Shown here in pieces: positions 18,600-29,265 of a DNA stretch of 64,000 nucleotides (the first letter of the stretch is position 1; every line of letters begins with the position of its first letter). Below the pieces are notes generated by a model. The model had not been told where the DNA came from. It saw only the letters and a list, made by a program, of their open reading frames with translations, and made no database searches. This DNA comes from Amaricoccus sp. (GTDB lineage Bacteria; Pseudomonadota; Alphaproteobacteria; Rhodobacterales; Rhodobacteraceae): the NCBI RefSeq assembly GCF_017993425.1, contig NZ_JAGOMQ010000006.1, forward strand, positions 62,001 through 126,000. The letters run 5' to 3'. Position numbers and translations under genes: made by a program.

Positions 18600-19754
18600 A
18601 TGGAAAGACCACTCGCGGGCCTGAAGGTGCTGGAGCTCGCCCGCGTCCTCGCCGGCCCGTGGATCGGCCAGACCCTCGCCGACCTCGGCGCCGACGTCGT
18701 CAAGGTCGAGAGCCCCGAGGGCGACGAGACCCGCGGCTGGGGCCCGCCCTTCGCCGACGACGGCGCCGCCGCCTACTTCCACGCCGCCAACCGCGGCAAG
18801 CGCTCGATCGCGCTCGACTTCCGCAACGCGGACGACGCCGCCCTCGCCCGCCGCCTCGCCGCGGGCGCCGACGTCGTGCTGGAGAACTTCAAGCTCGGCG
18901 GCCTTGTCCGCTACGGCCTCGACTACGCCGCCGTCGCCACGACCAACCCCGCCGTCGTCTACTGCTCGATCACCGGCTTCGGCCAGACCGGCCCCTACGC
19001 GCCCCGCGCCGGCTACGACTTCATCATCCAGGCCATGGGCGGGATCATGGACCTGACCGGCGAGCCCGGCGGCGAGGCGCAGAAGCCCGGCGTCGCCTAT
19101 GCCGACCTCTTCACCGGCCTCTACGGCGCCATCGCCGTGCAGGCGGCGCTACTGATGCGCGCGCACACCGGCCGCGGCCAGTGGATCGACATGGCGCTCC
19201 TCGACTGCCAGCTCGCCGTTCTCGCCAACCAGGCGACCAACTGGCTGATCGGCGGCCGCCTGCCCGCCCGCATGGGCAACGCCCACCCGAACATCGCGCC
19301 CTACCAGGTGTTCCAGGCCGCCGACGGCCCCTTCGTCCTCGCCTGCGGCAACGACGGCCAGTTCGCGAAGCTCTGCGGCGTGCTCGGCCTCGACCTCGCC
19401 GCCGACCCCCGCTTCACGCTCAACCGCGACCGCGTCGCCAACCGCGCCGCGCTGGTCGCGGCGCTGGCGCCGGCGCTGGCCGCGCGCTCCCGCGCCGACC
19501 TCCTCGCCGCGCTCGAGGCCGCCGGCGTCCCCGCCGGCCCGATCAACACCGTCGCCGAGGCCTTCGCCGACCCGCAGGCCGAGGCCCGCGGCATGGTCCA
19601 GGAGATCGCCGGCTCGCGCGCGCCGCGCAGCCCGATGCGCTTCTCCGACGCCGCCCTCGCCGCCGACCGCGCCCCGCCCCGGCTCGACGCCGACGGCGGC
19701 GCGATCCGCGCCGCGCTCGCCGCGGGGGCCGCCTGGCCTGCCCAAGATAATTGA
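18600..19754 (+). CDS. CaiB/BaiF-family (class III) CoA transferase
   Basis: Transfers CoA between acids through an aspartyl-CoA thioester. The 384-residue product begins with the family motif LAGLKVLELARVLAGPWIGQ. The likely catalytic Asp is in GVAYADLFTGLYGA near residue 165. The acid pair cannot be deduced. A GGAGGGG site precedes the ATG. Its stop codon lies inside the FNR-type box that serves the next gene. Confidence 0.88.
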   Translation: MERPLAGLKVLELARVLAGPWIGQTLADLGADVVKVESPEGDETRGWGPPFADDGAAAYFHAANRGKRSIALDFRNADDAALARRLAAGADVVLENFKLGGLVRYGLDYAAVATTNPAVVYCSITGFGQTGPYAPRAGYDFIIQAMGGIMDLTGEPGGEAQKPGVAYADLFTGLYGAIAVQAALLMRAHTGRGQWIDMALLDCQLAVLANQATNWLIGGRLPARMGNAHPNIAPYQVFQAADGPFVLACGNDGQFAKLCGVLGLDLAADPRFTLNRDRVANRAALVAALAPALAARSRADLLAALEAAGVPAGPINTVAEAFADPQAEARGMVQEIAGSRAPRSPMRFSDAALAADRAPPRLDADGGAIRAALAAGAAWPAQDN

Positions 19755-19764
19755 TCCAGATCAA
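19751..19764 (+). promoter_or_regulatory. perfect FNR/FixK-type box
   Basis: TTGATCCAGATCAA is an exact TTGAT-N4-ATCAA palindrome, the site bound by FnrL/FixK-type oxygen regulators in alphaproteobacteria. Its centre is about 105 nt upstream of the ATG at 19862. It overlaps the stop of the CoA-transferase gene. It predicts low-oxygen control of the downstream gene. Confidence 0.75.
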
Positions 19765-19861
19765 ATAGTTGTGCTTTCTCTTGTGCGAGAGGACCGACGG
19801 CGGCCCTTCCCTTCCGTCGCGCCGCGGCGTAAAGCCCGCCAGACCCGAGGAGAGCCCTGAC

Positions 19862-20980
19862 ATGCACATCGACCTGCCGACCCGCACCGAGATCGAGAAG
19901 CTGATCGCGCGACGGGCGCAGCCGACCGTCTCGATCTACGTCGCGACCACGCCGCTGACCCAGGACGCGCAGATCGACCGGATCGAGCTCAAGAACCTCC
20001 TCAGGACCGCCGTCGCCGAGATGGAGGCGTTCGACACCCCCAAGCGCGCCGTCTGGCCGATCGAGCAGGCGGTCGAGCACCTCATCGAGGACGACGAGTT
20101 CTGGGCCCGGCAGGCCAACAGTCTCGCGATCTTCGCCTCCGGCGACTGGATCGAGACCTACCGCCTGCCGAGCAAGCTCGTCTCCATGGTCGAGGTCTCC
20201 GACCGCGTCCACATCAAGCCGCTGCTGCGCGCCGTGACCTTCCCGCACAACGCCTACGTGCTCGCCATCGGCGCCGGCGCCGTGCGGCTGGTCGAGGTCT
20301 CCGCCGACCTGCCGCCCGAGGAGGTCCGCGTCCCCGGCCTGCCCCGCGACTTCAACCAGGCCCTCGGCAAGCGCAGCCATACCGAGAACCGCAAGGACAT
20401 GGCCTCGGGCGAGCACACCTCGGAATCGGCGCTCCTCAACCGCTACGCCCGCGTCGTGGACGCGGCGCTCAAGCCCTTCCTCAGGGGCCACGAGCGCCCG
20501 CTGATCGTCGCCGCCGCCGAGCCGATGGCCTCGATCTACCGCGCCGTCTCGACCTATCCGCACACCGCGCGGCAGGCGATCGCCGGCAGCTTCGACCACA
20601 CGCCCCTGCACGAGATCGCCGACGCCGCCCGCGGCGTCCTCGACGAGATCTACGCCGACGAGATCGGCGACTTCGCCCGCCTCTACGCCGAGCGCGAGGC
20701 TCAGGGCCGCGCCACCAACGACGTGGCGGGGGCCGCCCGCGCCGCCACCTTCGGCGCCGTCGACACCCTGATCGTCGACATGGACGCGGACCTGCACGGG
20801 ACAGTCTCCGACGAGGACGGGGCGCTGACCTTCGTCGACGCCCCCTGCGCCGGCACCTACGGCGTGGTGGACGAGATCGCCGTGCGCACGCTGCGCGCCG
20901 GCGGGCGCGTCGTCTCCGCCCGCCGCGCCGACGTCCCGGGCGAGGCGAGCCTCGCCGCGATCCTGCGCTACCCCGTCTGA
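19862..20980 (+). CDS. baeRF-family protein (bacterial eRF1-like fold)
   Basis: A 372-residue protein resembling the bacterial archaeo-eukaryotic release-factor-like families. It opens with IEKLIARRAQPTVSIYVATTP, typical of these proteins. The middle has the conserved IGAGAVRLVEV and LIVAAAEPMASIYR segments, and the C-terminus a VDEIAVRTLRAGGRVV stretch like the eRF1 domain-3 RNA-binding fold. A relation to ribosome rescue or stress is inferred from the fold family. The ATG has GAGGAGAG about 7 nt upstream. It has its own FNR-type box, so it is probably induced at low oxygen. Confidence 0.75.
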   Translation: MHIDLPTRTEIEKLIARRAQPTVSIYVATTPLTQDAQIDRIELKNLLRTAVAEMEAFDTPKRAVWPIEQAVEHLIEDDEFWARQANSLAIFASGDWIETYRLPSKLVSMVEVSDRVHIKPLLRAVTFPHNAYVLAIGAGAVRLVEVSADLPPEEVRVPGLPRDFNQALGKRSHTENRKDMASGEHTSESALLNRYARVVDAALKPFLRGHERPLIVAAAEPMASIYRAVSTYPHTARQAIAGSFDHTPLHEIADAARGVLDEIYADEIGDFARLYAEREAQGRATNDVAGAARAATFGAVDTLIVDMDADLHGTVSDEDGALTFVDAPCAGTYGVVDEIAVRTLRAGGRVVSARRADVPGEASLAAILRYPV

Positions 20981-21012
20981 CCGGCCGGACGCCCCGCGCA
21001 CGGGCTAGCAAA

Positions 21013-21342
21013 TTCACACTTCGCCTCCAGCCGCCATAGACCGAACGACAGGAAGCCGATAGCCGACCGACCGAAGCGGGCGCCGCCCGCGAGGCCACGG
21101 CGCGACAAGCGAAAGCCCGGCTTTCGCCGCGCCGACGGCTGGAGCGCGGTTGCGCGCGGAAGCCGTCAGGGGTGAAGATTTCTCCGTCGCGCGCAATCCG
21201 TCCGTGAGCGCCCCGGCGAGCGCGGCGACGCGCTCGCCCCCCGAGGGGCGATCGCGGACGGATTCGCCACGGGTCAAATCCGTCGGGCGTCAGTGTCGCG
21301 GCCCATTCCTCCCGATCCGTGGCTTCAGCCGGGATGTGTGAA
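21013..21342. repeat. structured dispersed repeat, copy 1
   Basis: About 330 nt ending in the short inverted repeat TTCACAC/GTGTGAA. The core (21069-21285) is highly similar to 32621-32833. It folds into hairpins: 21076-21090, 21109-21127, a nested hairpin around 21132-21166, 21215-21238, and a long-range stem AATCCGTCCG/CGGACGGATT (21195-21204 with 21255-21264). Short open frames run through it in both copies but look incidental. A 9-nt direct repeat GCGCACGGG flanks it (20996, 21351). In the 587-nt gap from 20981 to 21567, only this element and the hairpin at 21511 were identified. Confidence 0.8.
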
Positions 21343-21510
21343 TGCCGTAGGCGCACGGGGACCGGGCGCCCGAACGAGGCCCCGGGGCCGACCCAGGCCC
21401 GGAACGGCGTTCGAGGACGCAGAAGGCGCCCTGGGACGCCTCTCGGCGGAAGCGCCTTCCGGCCTCCGCGCCGCCAGCCCGGATCCGTCCCCCGGAGGCG
21501 GAACGCCGAC

Positions 21511-21545
21511 CGGCGCGAGGGGGGCTCGATGCCCCCCTCGCGCCG
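21511..21545. repeat. dispersed 35-nt hairpin, copy B
   Basis: Identical over all 35 nt to the hairpin at 11056-11090: 15-bp perfect stem and TCGAT loop. It lies 22 nt beyond the stop of the minus-strand membrane-protein gene at 21568. Same orientation and same 3'-end position as copy A. Confidence 0.8.
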
Positions 21546-21567
21546 GCTCCCCGCTGATGGCCCCCGG

Positions 21568-22584
21568 TCACGGCCGGAACGCCCGCGCCACCCCGAGCAG
21601 CATGTCGCTCAGATCGAGCAGCCGGGCGACATAGAGGTCATAGGCGACGAACGCGCGGTCGCGCCCCTCGAACCCCGCCTCCAGCGCGTCGATCAGCGCG
21701 TTCAGCCGCCGCTCGTGCAATCCGAGCGCCCGCTGCGCCGGGTCGGCGATCAGCCCGGCGAAGGCCGCGGCCAGCGCGGCCACCCCCATCACCCCCGCCG
21801 TCGCCCCGGCGACCAGCGCCGGCGACGCCGCGGCCGGGAACAGCGCGTACCAGACGCCGCCCGCCGCCGCCCCGAGCGGAAAGCTCGACACCGCCGCCCC
21901 ATGCGCCAGCGAGGCCGCGATCGCCGGCCCCAGCGCCAGCGCGCCCGGGGTGAGCTTCTGGAACGCCACCGCGCCGCCGCCGAGCGCGATCAGCCCGGTG
22001 GTGATCTCGGCCGCCGCCGCCCGCGCCCCGGTATAGTCGGTCAGCGCTCCCTCCAGCCGGGCGCGGAACGCCGCGTCGTCGCGATGCGCCGCGGCGCTCG
22101 CCCCGGCGGCCGCGATCAGCGCCGCCATCTCCGGCCGCGCGAGGATCGCCTCGGCGAGCCCGTCGGCCCGCGCCTCGCGCCCGCCCTCGCGATACGGCTG
22201 GCGCAGGAGGTCGGTCATCATGCGCCAGCGCAACTCGCGCGCCACCGCCGTATCGAGGAAGAGGTCGACGCCCCCGAGCCGCGCCGCCGTCCCGCGCGCC
22301 CCGAGCCCGCGCGCCGCCAGCGCCCCCAGCTTCAGCCCGACCTGCGGGACCGAGAGCATGACGTTCGCCGGCGCCTTCAGGAGGTCCCAGCCGAGCGCAT
22401 GGCGATGCAGCCGCGCCGAGCCCGCCACCGAGAAGTTCGCGTCGACGAACGGCCGCACCCGCGCCCGGCACCCGGCGAAATAGTCCGCCGCCCCCTCGCG
22501 CACGATCCGCGCCGCCGCCTCGGCCGCCAGCCCCTGCGGGACCGGCAGCCCGTCGGGCGCCTCGAAGGAAGGCTCTACGCTCAT
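21568..22584 (-). CDS. uncharacterised membrane-associated protein (DUF6635-like)
   Basis: A 338-residue protein with an Ala/Gly-rich, probably membrane-embedded middle (LALGPAIAASLAHG, then SPALVAGATAGVMGVAALAAAFAG) between helical ends. The N-terminal FVDANFSVAGSARLHRHALGWD segment is distinctive. I think it belongs to DUF6635, but this is from recall. It is a single gene ending at the repeated 35-nt hairpin. No function can be assigned. Confidence 0.6.
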   Translation of the reverse strand: MSVEPSFEAPDGLPVPQGLAAEAAARIVREGAADYFAGCRARVRPFVDANFSVAGSARLHRHALGWDLLKAPANVMLSVPQVGLKLGALAARGLGARGTAARLGGVDLFLDTAVARELRWRMMTDLLRQPYREGGREARADGLAEAILARPEMAALIAAAGASAAAHRDDAAFRARLEGALTDYTGARAAAAEITTGLIALGGGAVAFQKLTPGALALGPAIAASLAHGAAVSSFPLGAAAGGVWYALFPAAASPALVAGATAGVMGVAALAAAFAGLIADPAQRALGLHERRLNALIDALEAGFEGRDRAFVAYDLYVARLLDLSDMLLGVARAFRP

Positions 22585-22701
22585 CCCAGCCCAGATGGGG
22601 CGCGCCCGCGCCGCCGCAAGGCGCCACGGCTCAGGCGGCCCTCCTCGCCGCCGCCACCCACCGACTCCCCTGGCCCGATCGCCGACGCGGCCGACCCCGC
22701 C

Positions 22702-24348
22702 CTACCGGTCCGAGACCCGCCAGCGCGGGCTGATCCACGGCTCGCCCTCGAAGCGCGGCAGCGGCGCCCGGCCGAGCACATGGTCGGCGATCTTCTCGCC
22801 GACCATGATCGAGGGAGCGTTGAGGTTGCCGTTGGTGACGCGCGGGAAGATCGAGCTGTCGGCGACGCGCAGCCCCTCGACCCCGATCACCCGCCCCTCC
22901 GGATCGACCACCGCCTCCGGATCGTCGCGCCGCCCCATCCGCGCCGTCCCGCAGGGATGATAGGCGCTCTCCACCTCCTCGCGCACGAACGCGTCGAGCT
23001 CGTCATCGGTCACCAGCCCCGCCCCGGGCTGGATCTCGTCGCCGGCATAGGGCGCGAAGGCCGGCTGCGCGAAGATCTCCCGCGCCAGCCGGATGCAATG
23101 CCGGAAATCCGCCCAGTCCTGCGCGTGGCTCATGTAGTTGAAGAGGATCGCCGGCGCCTGCTCCGGCCGCGCGCTCTGCAGCCGCACCGTCCCGCGCGAG
23201 GGCGAGCGCATCGGCCCGACATGCGCCTGGAACCCGTGCCCGCGCACCGCCGAGCGCCCGTCATAGCGCACCGCGAGCGGCAGGAAATGGAACTGGATGT
23301 CCGGATACTCCACCCCCGGCGCCGAGCGCACGAAGGCCGCGCTCTCGAACTGGTTCGACGTCCCGAGCCCGCCCTTCGACAAGAGCCACTGCAACCCGAT
23401 CCGCATCATGCCGATGTAGTTGTAGTGGCTGTAGAGCGTCACCGGCTTCAGGCTCTTCATCTGGATGTAGAGCTCCAGATGGTCCTGCAGGTTCGACCCC
23501 ACCCCCGGCCGGTCGGCGACCACCGCGATCCCGTGCTCCGCCAGATGCGCCGCCGGCCCGATCCCCGACAGCATCAGGAGCTTCGGCGTGTTGATCGACG
23601 AGGCCGCGAGGATCACCTCCCGCGTCGCGGTGATCGTCTCGGTCATGCTCCGCGACAGCACCTCGACCCCGGTCGCCCGCCCCTCGCTCAGGACCACCCG
23701 CGTGGCGAGGCCGCTCACGACCTTCACCCGCCCGCCCTTCAGCGCCGGCCGCAGGTAGGCGTTCGCCGCCGACCAGCGCCGCCCCTTCCACACCGTCTGC
23801 TCCATCGGCCCGAAGCCCTCCTGCTTCGCGCCGTTGTAGTCGTAGGTCAGCTCGAACCCCGCCTGCGCCCCCGCCTCGACGAAGGAATGATAGAGCGGGT
23901 TCCGCCGCTTCCCCCTTGTCACGTGCAGCGGCCCCGCGTCGCCCCGCCAGTCGGAATGGCCGCCGTGCCAGTCCTCCATGCGGATGAAGTAGGGCGCCAC
24001 GTCCGCCCAGCTCCACCCCGCCGCCCCCGCCTCGGCCCAATGGTCGAAGTCCCGCGGATGCCCGCGCACGTAGACCATGCCGTTGATCGAGGACGAGCCC
24101 CCCAGCACCTTCCCCCGCGGCGTCGCGAGCCGCCGCCCGCCGAGATGCGGCTCCGGCTCGGTGTGGAAACCCCAGTCGTAGCGGGCCATGTTCATCGGAT
24201 AGCTGAGCGCCGCCGGCATCTGGATGAACGGCCCCCAGTCGGTGCCGCCGTATTCCACGACGATCACCGACCGCCCCGCCTCGCCCAGCCGGTAGGCGAG
24301 CGCCGAGCCGGCCGAGCCGGATCCGACGACGACGTATTCCGCCTGCAT
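22702..24348 (-). CDS. betA: choline dehydrogenase (GMC oxidoreductase)
   Basis: Membrane-associated FAD enzyme oxidising choline to betaine aldehyde. The 548-residue product has the FAD-binding [17 protein letters not shown] at the N-terminus, the GMC signature [20 protein letters not shown] near residue 80, and the active-site His in [11 protein letters not shown] with [15 protein letters not shown] at the C-terminus. The start overlaps the GST-family stop by one base. Third gene after betI and betB. Confidence 0.93.
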   Translation of the reverse strand: MQAEYVVVGSGSAGSALAYRLGEAGRSVIVVEYGGTDWGPFIQMPAALSYPMNMARYDWGFHTEPEPHLGGRRLATPRGKVLGGSSSINGMVYVRGHPRDFDHWAEAGAAGWSWADVAPYFIRMEDWHGGHSDWRGDAGPLHVTRGKRRNPLYHSFVEAGAQAGFELTYDYNGAKQEGFGPMEQTVWKGRRWSAANAYLRPALKGGRVKVVSGLATRVVLSEGRATGVEVLSRSMTETITATREVILAASSINTPKLLMLSGIGPAAHLAEHGIAVVADRPGVGSNLQDHLELYIQMKSLKPVTLYSHYNYIGMMRIGLQWLLSKGGLGTSNQFESAAFVRSAPGVEYPDIQFHFLPLAVRYDGRSAVRGHGFQAHVGPMRSPSRGTVRLQSARPEQAPAILFNYMSHAQDWADFRHCIRLAREIFAQPAFAPYAGDEIQPGAGLVTDDELDAFVREEVESAYHPCGTARMGRRDDPEAVVDPEGRVIGVEGLRVADSSIFPRVTNGNLNAPSIMVGEKIADHVLGRAPLPRFEGEPWISPRWRVSDR

Positions 24349-24989
24349 CAGGGCCGGTAGCTCCGCAGCACGTCGTAGCTCACCGCCACATGCGCATAGC
24401 CGGGCCGCTCGTTCAGCCGGTCGTAATACCCCTGCAACCGCGGCCGCTCCGCCCGCGGCAGCCCCTCCAGCGTGTAGTAGCGATAGAGCGGCAGCCCCAC
24501 CTCCACATCCGCCAGCGTGAAGTCCGCGCCGGTGATCCAGGGGCCCTCGCCGAGCTGCCCCTCCAGAATGTCGAGGTTCCGCTCGAACTCTGCCCGCGCC
24601 TTCTCCCAGGCCGGCGTCCCCGGACCGCCCTCGCCGATCAGGACCGGGAAGAACACCGGGCGGAGGAAGCTCGGCTGCAACGTGGTCTTGCCCCACTCCG
24701 CCCACATGTCGACCGGGGCGCGGGCCACCGGATCCTCCGGCCAGAACGGAAACCGCGCGTAGCGCGCGCAGAGATACCGCGCGATCGCCGCGCTCTCGAA
24801 CATGGTCACGTTCTCGTCGCGCAGCACCGGCACCAGCCCGTTCGGGTTCATCGCCCGATACTCCGGCGTGTCCGTCACTCCGAACCCGAAGCCCGCGTCG
24901 ATCCGCTCGACCGCGAGCCCGAGCTCGGCCGCCGTCCACAGCACCGCCTGCACGTTCAGCGAGGTCGCCCGCCCCCAGACCTTCAGCAT
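24348..24989 (-). CDS. glutathione S-transferase-family protein in the betaine operon
   Basis: A 213-residue GST-fold protein. The thioredoxin-like N-terminal domain ([18 protein letters not shown]) contains the cis-Pro segment [11 protein letters not shown] and the ESAAIARYL motif, followed by the helical domain with [16 protein letters not shown] 24989 is chosen because GGAGAGGACG precedes it. It sits between betB and betA with an 10-nt gap and a 1-nt overlap, so it is cotranscribed with choline oxidation genes. Its role there, perhaps aldehyde or quinone detoxification, is inference. Confidence 0.85.
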   Translation of the reverse strand: MLKVWGRATSLNVQAVLWTAAELGLAVERIDAGFGFGVTDTPEYRAMNPNGLVPVLRDENVTMFESAAIARYLCARYARFPFWPEDPVARAPVDMWAEWGKTTLQPSFLRPVFFPVLIGEGGPGTPAWEKARAEFERNLDILEGQLGEGPWITGADFTLADVEVGLPLYRYYTLEGLPRAERPRLQGYYDRLNERPGYAHVAVSYDVLRSYRP

Positions 24990-24999
24990 CGTCCTCTCC

Positions 25000-26457
<1,458 letters not shown>

Positions 26458-26617
26458 GCGTCCGCTCCCTGCCCGGGACGCCGCGCCGGTCCCGCCGCCG
26501 GGCAGGCGCCGCGTCGCGCGCGCGCCTTCCCCGACCGTCCCGCCCGCGGCGCGCTTCGCCGGCGGGGAAGGCCCGGCTCGGGCCGGTCGCCGGGCGGGAT
26601 CGTCGCCGCGAGGCCCC

Positions 26618-27205
26618 TCACGCGCCCGCCCCCAGCCGCAGATCCAGATACCCCTCCACCAGCGCGATCGCCGCGGCGGGCCGCGCCGGCCCCGCCCCCA
26701 GCGCCTCGCGCAGGTAGAGCCCGTCGATCAGCGCCCCCACCCCGCGCGCCGTCTCCTCGGCCTCGGGCCGCGGCAGGAAGGCGCGCAGGTCGTGGACGAG
26801 GTTGGACCGCAGCCGCCGCTGGTAGACCGACAGGAGCCGCGCCGCCTCCGGCGCCGACAGCGCCTTGGCGTAGAAGGTGAGCCAGGCGGCGATGGTCGCG
26901 CGGTGGAACTGGTCCGGCGCGAAGCTCGCCCGCACCACGCCCGACAGCCGCGCCCGCGGCCCCTCCGCCCGCCGCAGCTCCGCCACCGCCCCCGCCGCGA
27001 AGGCCGCCAGCAGGTGCCGCATCGTGGCCAGCAGCAGATCCTCCTTCGCCCCGAAGTAGTGATGCGCCAGCGCCGAGGACACGCCCGCCCGCGCGGCGAT
27101 CTGCGCCACCGTGACGTCGAGCGAGCCCCGGTCGGCGATCTCGCGCAGCGTCGCGCCGATCAGGGCGCGGCGGCGGGTCTCGGGTCGTCCGGCGTTGGCG
27201 CGCAT
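26618..27205 (-). CDS. betI: choline-responsive TetR-type repressor
   Basis: Represses betaine synthesis genes and is relieved by choline in characterised BetI proteins. The N-terminal helix-turn-helix is [28 protein letters not shown]; the rest is the ligand-binding helical domain. The likely start is MRANAGRP at 27205; a longer start at 27220 is possible. A 160-nt gap separates it from betB; nothing specific is seen in that gap. An operator-like dyad lies just upstream. Confidence 0.9.
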   Translation of the reverse strand: MRANAGRPETRRRALIGATLREIADRGSLDVTVAQIAARAGVSSALAHHYFGAKEDLLLATMRHLLAAFAAGAVAELRRAEGPRARLSGVVRASFAPDQFHRATIAAWLTFYAKALSAPEAARLLSVYQRRLRSNLVHDLRAFLPRPEAEETARGVGALIDGLYLREALGAGPARPAAAIALVEGYLDLRLGAGA

Positions 27206-27226
27206 GGAACCGCTCGACAAACGTTG

Positions 27227-27244
27227 ATTGACGGATCAGTCAAT
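27227..27244. promoter_or_regulatory. BetI-type operator between betI and choX
   Basis: The dyad ATTGACGGATCAGTCAAT (6-bp perfect arms, 6-nt centre) resembles known BetI operators, which contain ATTGA/TCAAT half-sites. It is 22 nt upstream of the betI start and about 105 nt upstream of choX, so one site could control both divergent units. Confidence 0.7.
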
Positions 27245-27348
27245 GTCGGTTTTCCTTGCGCAGGTCAAGCAAGGCGGGCGACCAATGTCCCGGCACGCCC
27301 GGCGCCCGGGCCCGGCCCGGCGCCCGCAAACGAGAGGAAGCCCGCCCC

Positions 27349-28293
27349 GTGTTCCGCCTGACGCACAGCCTGTCCGCCCTCGCCGTGGCGCTCGCCCTCG
27401 CCACGCCCTCGCTGGCGGCCGACCCCGACAGCTGCTCCGACGTCGCCTTCGCCGACGTGGGCTGGACCGACATCACCGCCACCACGGCGCTCGCCCGCAC
27501 CGTGCTCGAGGGGCTCGGCTACAAGACCAGCGTCGCCCTCCTCGCGCTGCCCGTCACCTTCCAGAGCCTCGAGCGCGGCGACATCGACGTCTTCCTCGGC
27601 AACTGGATGCCGACCATGGAGAACGACATCGCCCCCTACCGCGAGGCGAAGACCATCGACACGGTGCGCACCAACCTCGTCGGCGCCAAGTACACGCTGG
27701 CGACGCTGAAGCCGCTCGCCCAGTCCGGGCTCACCGACTTCTCCCAGATCGCCCAGTTCAAGGACAAGCTCGGCGGCAAGATCTACGGGATCGAGCCCGG
27801 CAACGACGGCAACCGGCTGATCCTCGACATGATCGCCAGCAACGCCTTCGGCCTCGGCGAGTTCGAGCTGGTCGAGAGCTCCGAGCAGGGAATGCTCGCC
27901 CAGGCCAAGCGCGCCGCCCGCCAGGGCGCGGGCATCGTCTTCCTCGGCTGGGAGCCCCATCCGATGAACGCCAACCTCGACATGGTCTACCTGACCGGCG
28001 GCGACGACGTCTTCGGCCCGAACTTCGGCGGCGCCGAGGTGCGCACCCTGACCCGCGCCGGCCTCGTCGCGGAATGCCCCAACCTCGGCAAGTTCCTGCA
28101 GAACCTCGAGTTCACCCTGCCGATGGAGAACGAGGTGATGGGCAAGATCCTCGACGACGGCGCCGACCCGATGGACGCCGCCGCCGAATGGCTGAAGGCC
28201 AACCCCGCGGCGGTCCACCCCTGGCTCGCCGAGGTCACCACCCGCGACGGCGGCGACGCCGTCGAGGCGGTGCGCGGAGCTCTCGGCCTGTGA
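27349..28293 (+). CDS. choX: choline ABC transporter periplasmic binding protein
   Basis: Captures choline in the periplasm for the ChoWV transporter. The 314-residue product has a signal peptide (FRLTHSLSALAVALALATPSLAA, cleaved near residue 23) and ChoX/ProX-type motifs: WTDITATTALARTVLEGLGY, VFLGNWMPTMEND, and FLGWEPHPMNANLD with the aromatic residues expected for quaternary-amine binding. GTG 27349 follows a GAGAGGAAG site. It diverges from betI across a BetI-type operator. Confidence 0.9.
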   Translation: MFRLTHSLSALAVALALATPSLAADPDSCSDVAFADVGWTDITATTALARTVLEGLGYKTSVALLALPVTFQSLERGDIDVFLGNWMPTMENDIAPYREAKTIDTVRTNLVGAKYTLATLKPLAQSGLTDFSQIAQFKDKLGGKIYGIEPGNDGNRLILDMIASNAFGLGEFELVESSEQGMLAQAKRAARQGAGIVFLGWEPHPMNANLDMVYLTGGDDVFGPNFGGAEVRTLTRAGLVAECPNLGKFLQNLEFTLPMENEVMGKILDDGADPMDAAAEWLKANPAAVHPWLAEVTTRDGGDAVEAVRGALGL

Positions 28294-28380
28294 CGCCCGG
28301 CCACGCCGGCGCACCCCGCCGCGCCGGACGAGTCGGCGCCTCCGCGCCTGTGGACAACCGCCGCGTTAATACTTTTATCG

Positions 28381-28419
28381 AGCGATTCCGATCGCTTGAC
28401 CAGCGTCCCACTGTGGGAC
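28381..28419 (+). promoter_or_regulatory. two dyads upstream of choW, including a repeated 15-bp palindrome
   Basis: AGCGATTCCGATCGCT (28381-28396, 6-bp arms) is followed by the perfect palindrome GTCCCACTGTGGGAC (28405-28419). They lie in a locally AT-richer part of the 143-nt choX-choW gap, 17 nt before the choW ATG. The same 15-bp palindrome occurs at 48930-48944 upstream of accA. They look like operators for separate control of choWV. Confidence 0.55.
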
Positions 28420-28436
28420 ATCCATAGGCCCCACCC

Positions 28437-29264
28437 ATGGACAGCCTCGGCCCCAAGATCCCCGTCGGCCGCTGGGCGGCCAATGGCGTCGACTGGCTCA
28501 CCGCCCACGGCGCCCTCGTCTTCGACGCGATCGCCTCCTGGGTGGAGGGCCTGATCGCCGGCATCCTCTGGGTGCTGCAGACCCCGCACCCGCTGGTGAT
28601 CGTCGCCGCCTTCGCCGGCCTCGCCTGGTTCCTCCAGCGCTCCTGGTACGCGGTCGCCCTCGTCCTGGTCGGCTTCGCCTACATCCTCAACCAGGGCTAC
28701 TGGCAGGAGACGACCGAGACCCTGACCCTCGTCCTCTCCGCGGTGATCGTCTGCATGGGCCTCGGCGTGCCGATCGGCATCGCCGCCGCCCACCGTCCCC
28801 GCCTCTACGCGGCCATGCGGCCCATCCTCGACCTGATGCAGACGCTGCCGACCTTCGTCTACCTGATCCCGGCCATCGTGTTCTTCGGCATCGGCATGGT
28901 GCCCGGCCTAATCGCCACCGCGATCTTCGTCATCCCCGCGCCGATCCGCCTCACCCATCTCGGCATCTCCACGACGCCCAAGGAGCTGCGCGAGGCCGGC
29001 CTCGCCTTCGGCGCCACGCCCTCCCAGCTCCTGCGCAAGGTCGAGCTCCCGTGGGCGCTGCCGCAGATCATGGCCGGCCTGACCCAGACCATCATGCTCT
29101 CGCTCTCGATGGTGGTGATCGCCGCCCTCGTCGGCGCCGACGGCCTCGGCGTGCCGGTGGTGCGCGCGCTGAACACCGTCAACACCGCCCTCGGCTTCGA
29201 GGCCGGCCTCGTCATCGTCGTGGTCGCGATCCTTCTCGACCGAACCTTCCGCCGCGGAGGCTGA
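28437..29264 (+). CDS. choW: choline ABC transporter permease
   Basis: A 275-residue inner-membrane permease of the ProW/OpuAB type, with about six hydrophobic helices and the permease-ATPase contact loop STTPKELREAGLAFGATPSQLLRKVELPWALP near residues 180-215. It pairs with ChoX and ChoV for ATP-driven choline import. The ChoV gene begins two bases after its stop. Confidence 0.92.
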   Translation: MDSLGPKIPVGRWAANGVDWLTAHGALVFDAIASWVEGLIAGILWVLQTPHPLVIVAAFAGLAWFLQRSWYAVALVLVGFAYILNQGYWQETTETLTLVLSAVIVCMGLGVPIGIAAAHRPRLYAAMRPILDLMQTLPTFVYLIPAIVFFGIGMVPGLIATAIFVIPAPIRLTHLGISTTPKELREAGLAFGATPSQLLRKVELPWALPQIMAGLTQTIMLSLSMVVIAALVGADGLGVPVVRALNTVNTALGFEAGLVIVVVAILLDRTFRRGG

Positions 29265-29265
29265 C

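Noticed and set aside
21014..21277. Open frames inside the structured repeat (both strands, both copies)
   Set aside because: Similar peptides arise in both copies only because the DNA is similar; substitutions fall in loops, not third positions, and no ribosome site precedes them.
23490..23520. tRNA-like T-arm sequence GGTTCGACCCC
   Set aside because: It lies within the betA coding frame and no acceptor or anticodon stem can be found around it.
21319..24360. 1013-codon plus-strand frame over the membrane-protein and betA region
   Set aside because: Antisense to two well-supported genes and extremely Arg/Pro-rich.
28355..28363. DnaA-box-like TGTGGACAA in the choX-choW gap
   Set aside because: One mismatch to the consensus and no supporting boxes nearby.
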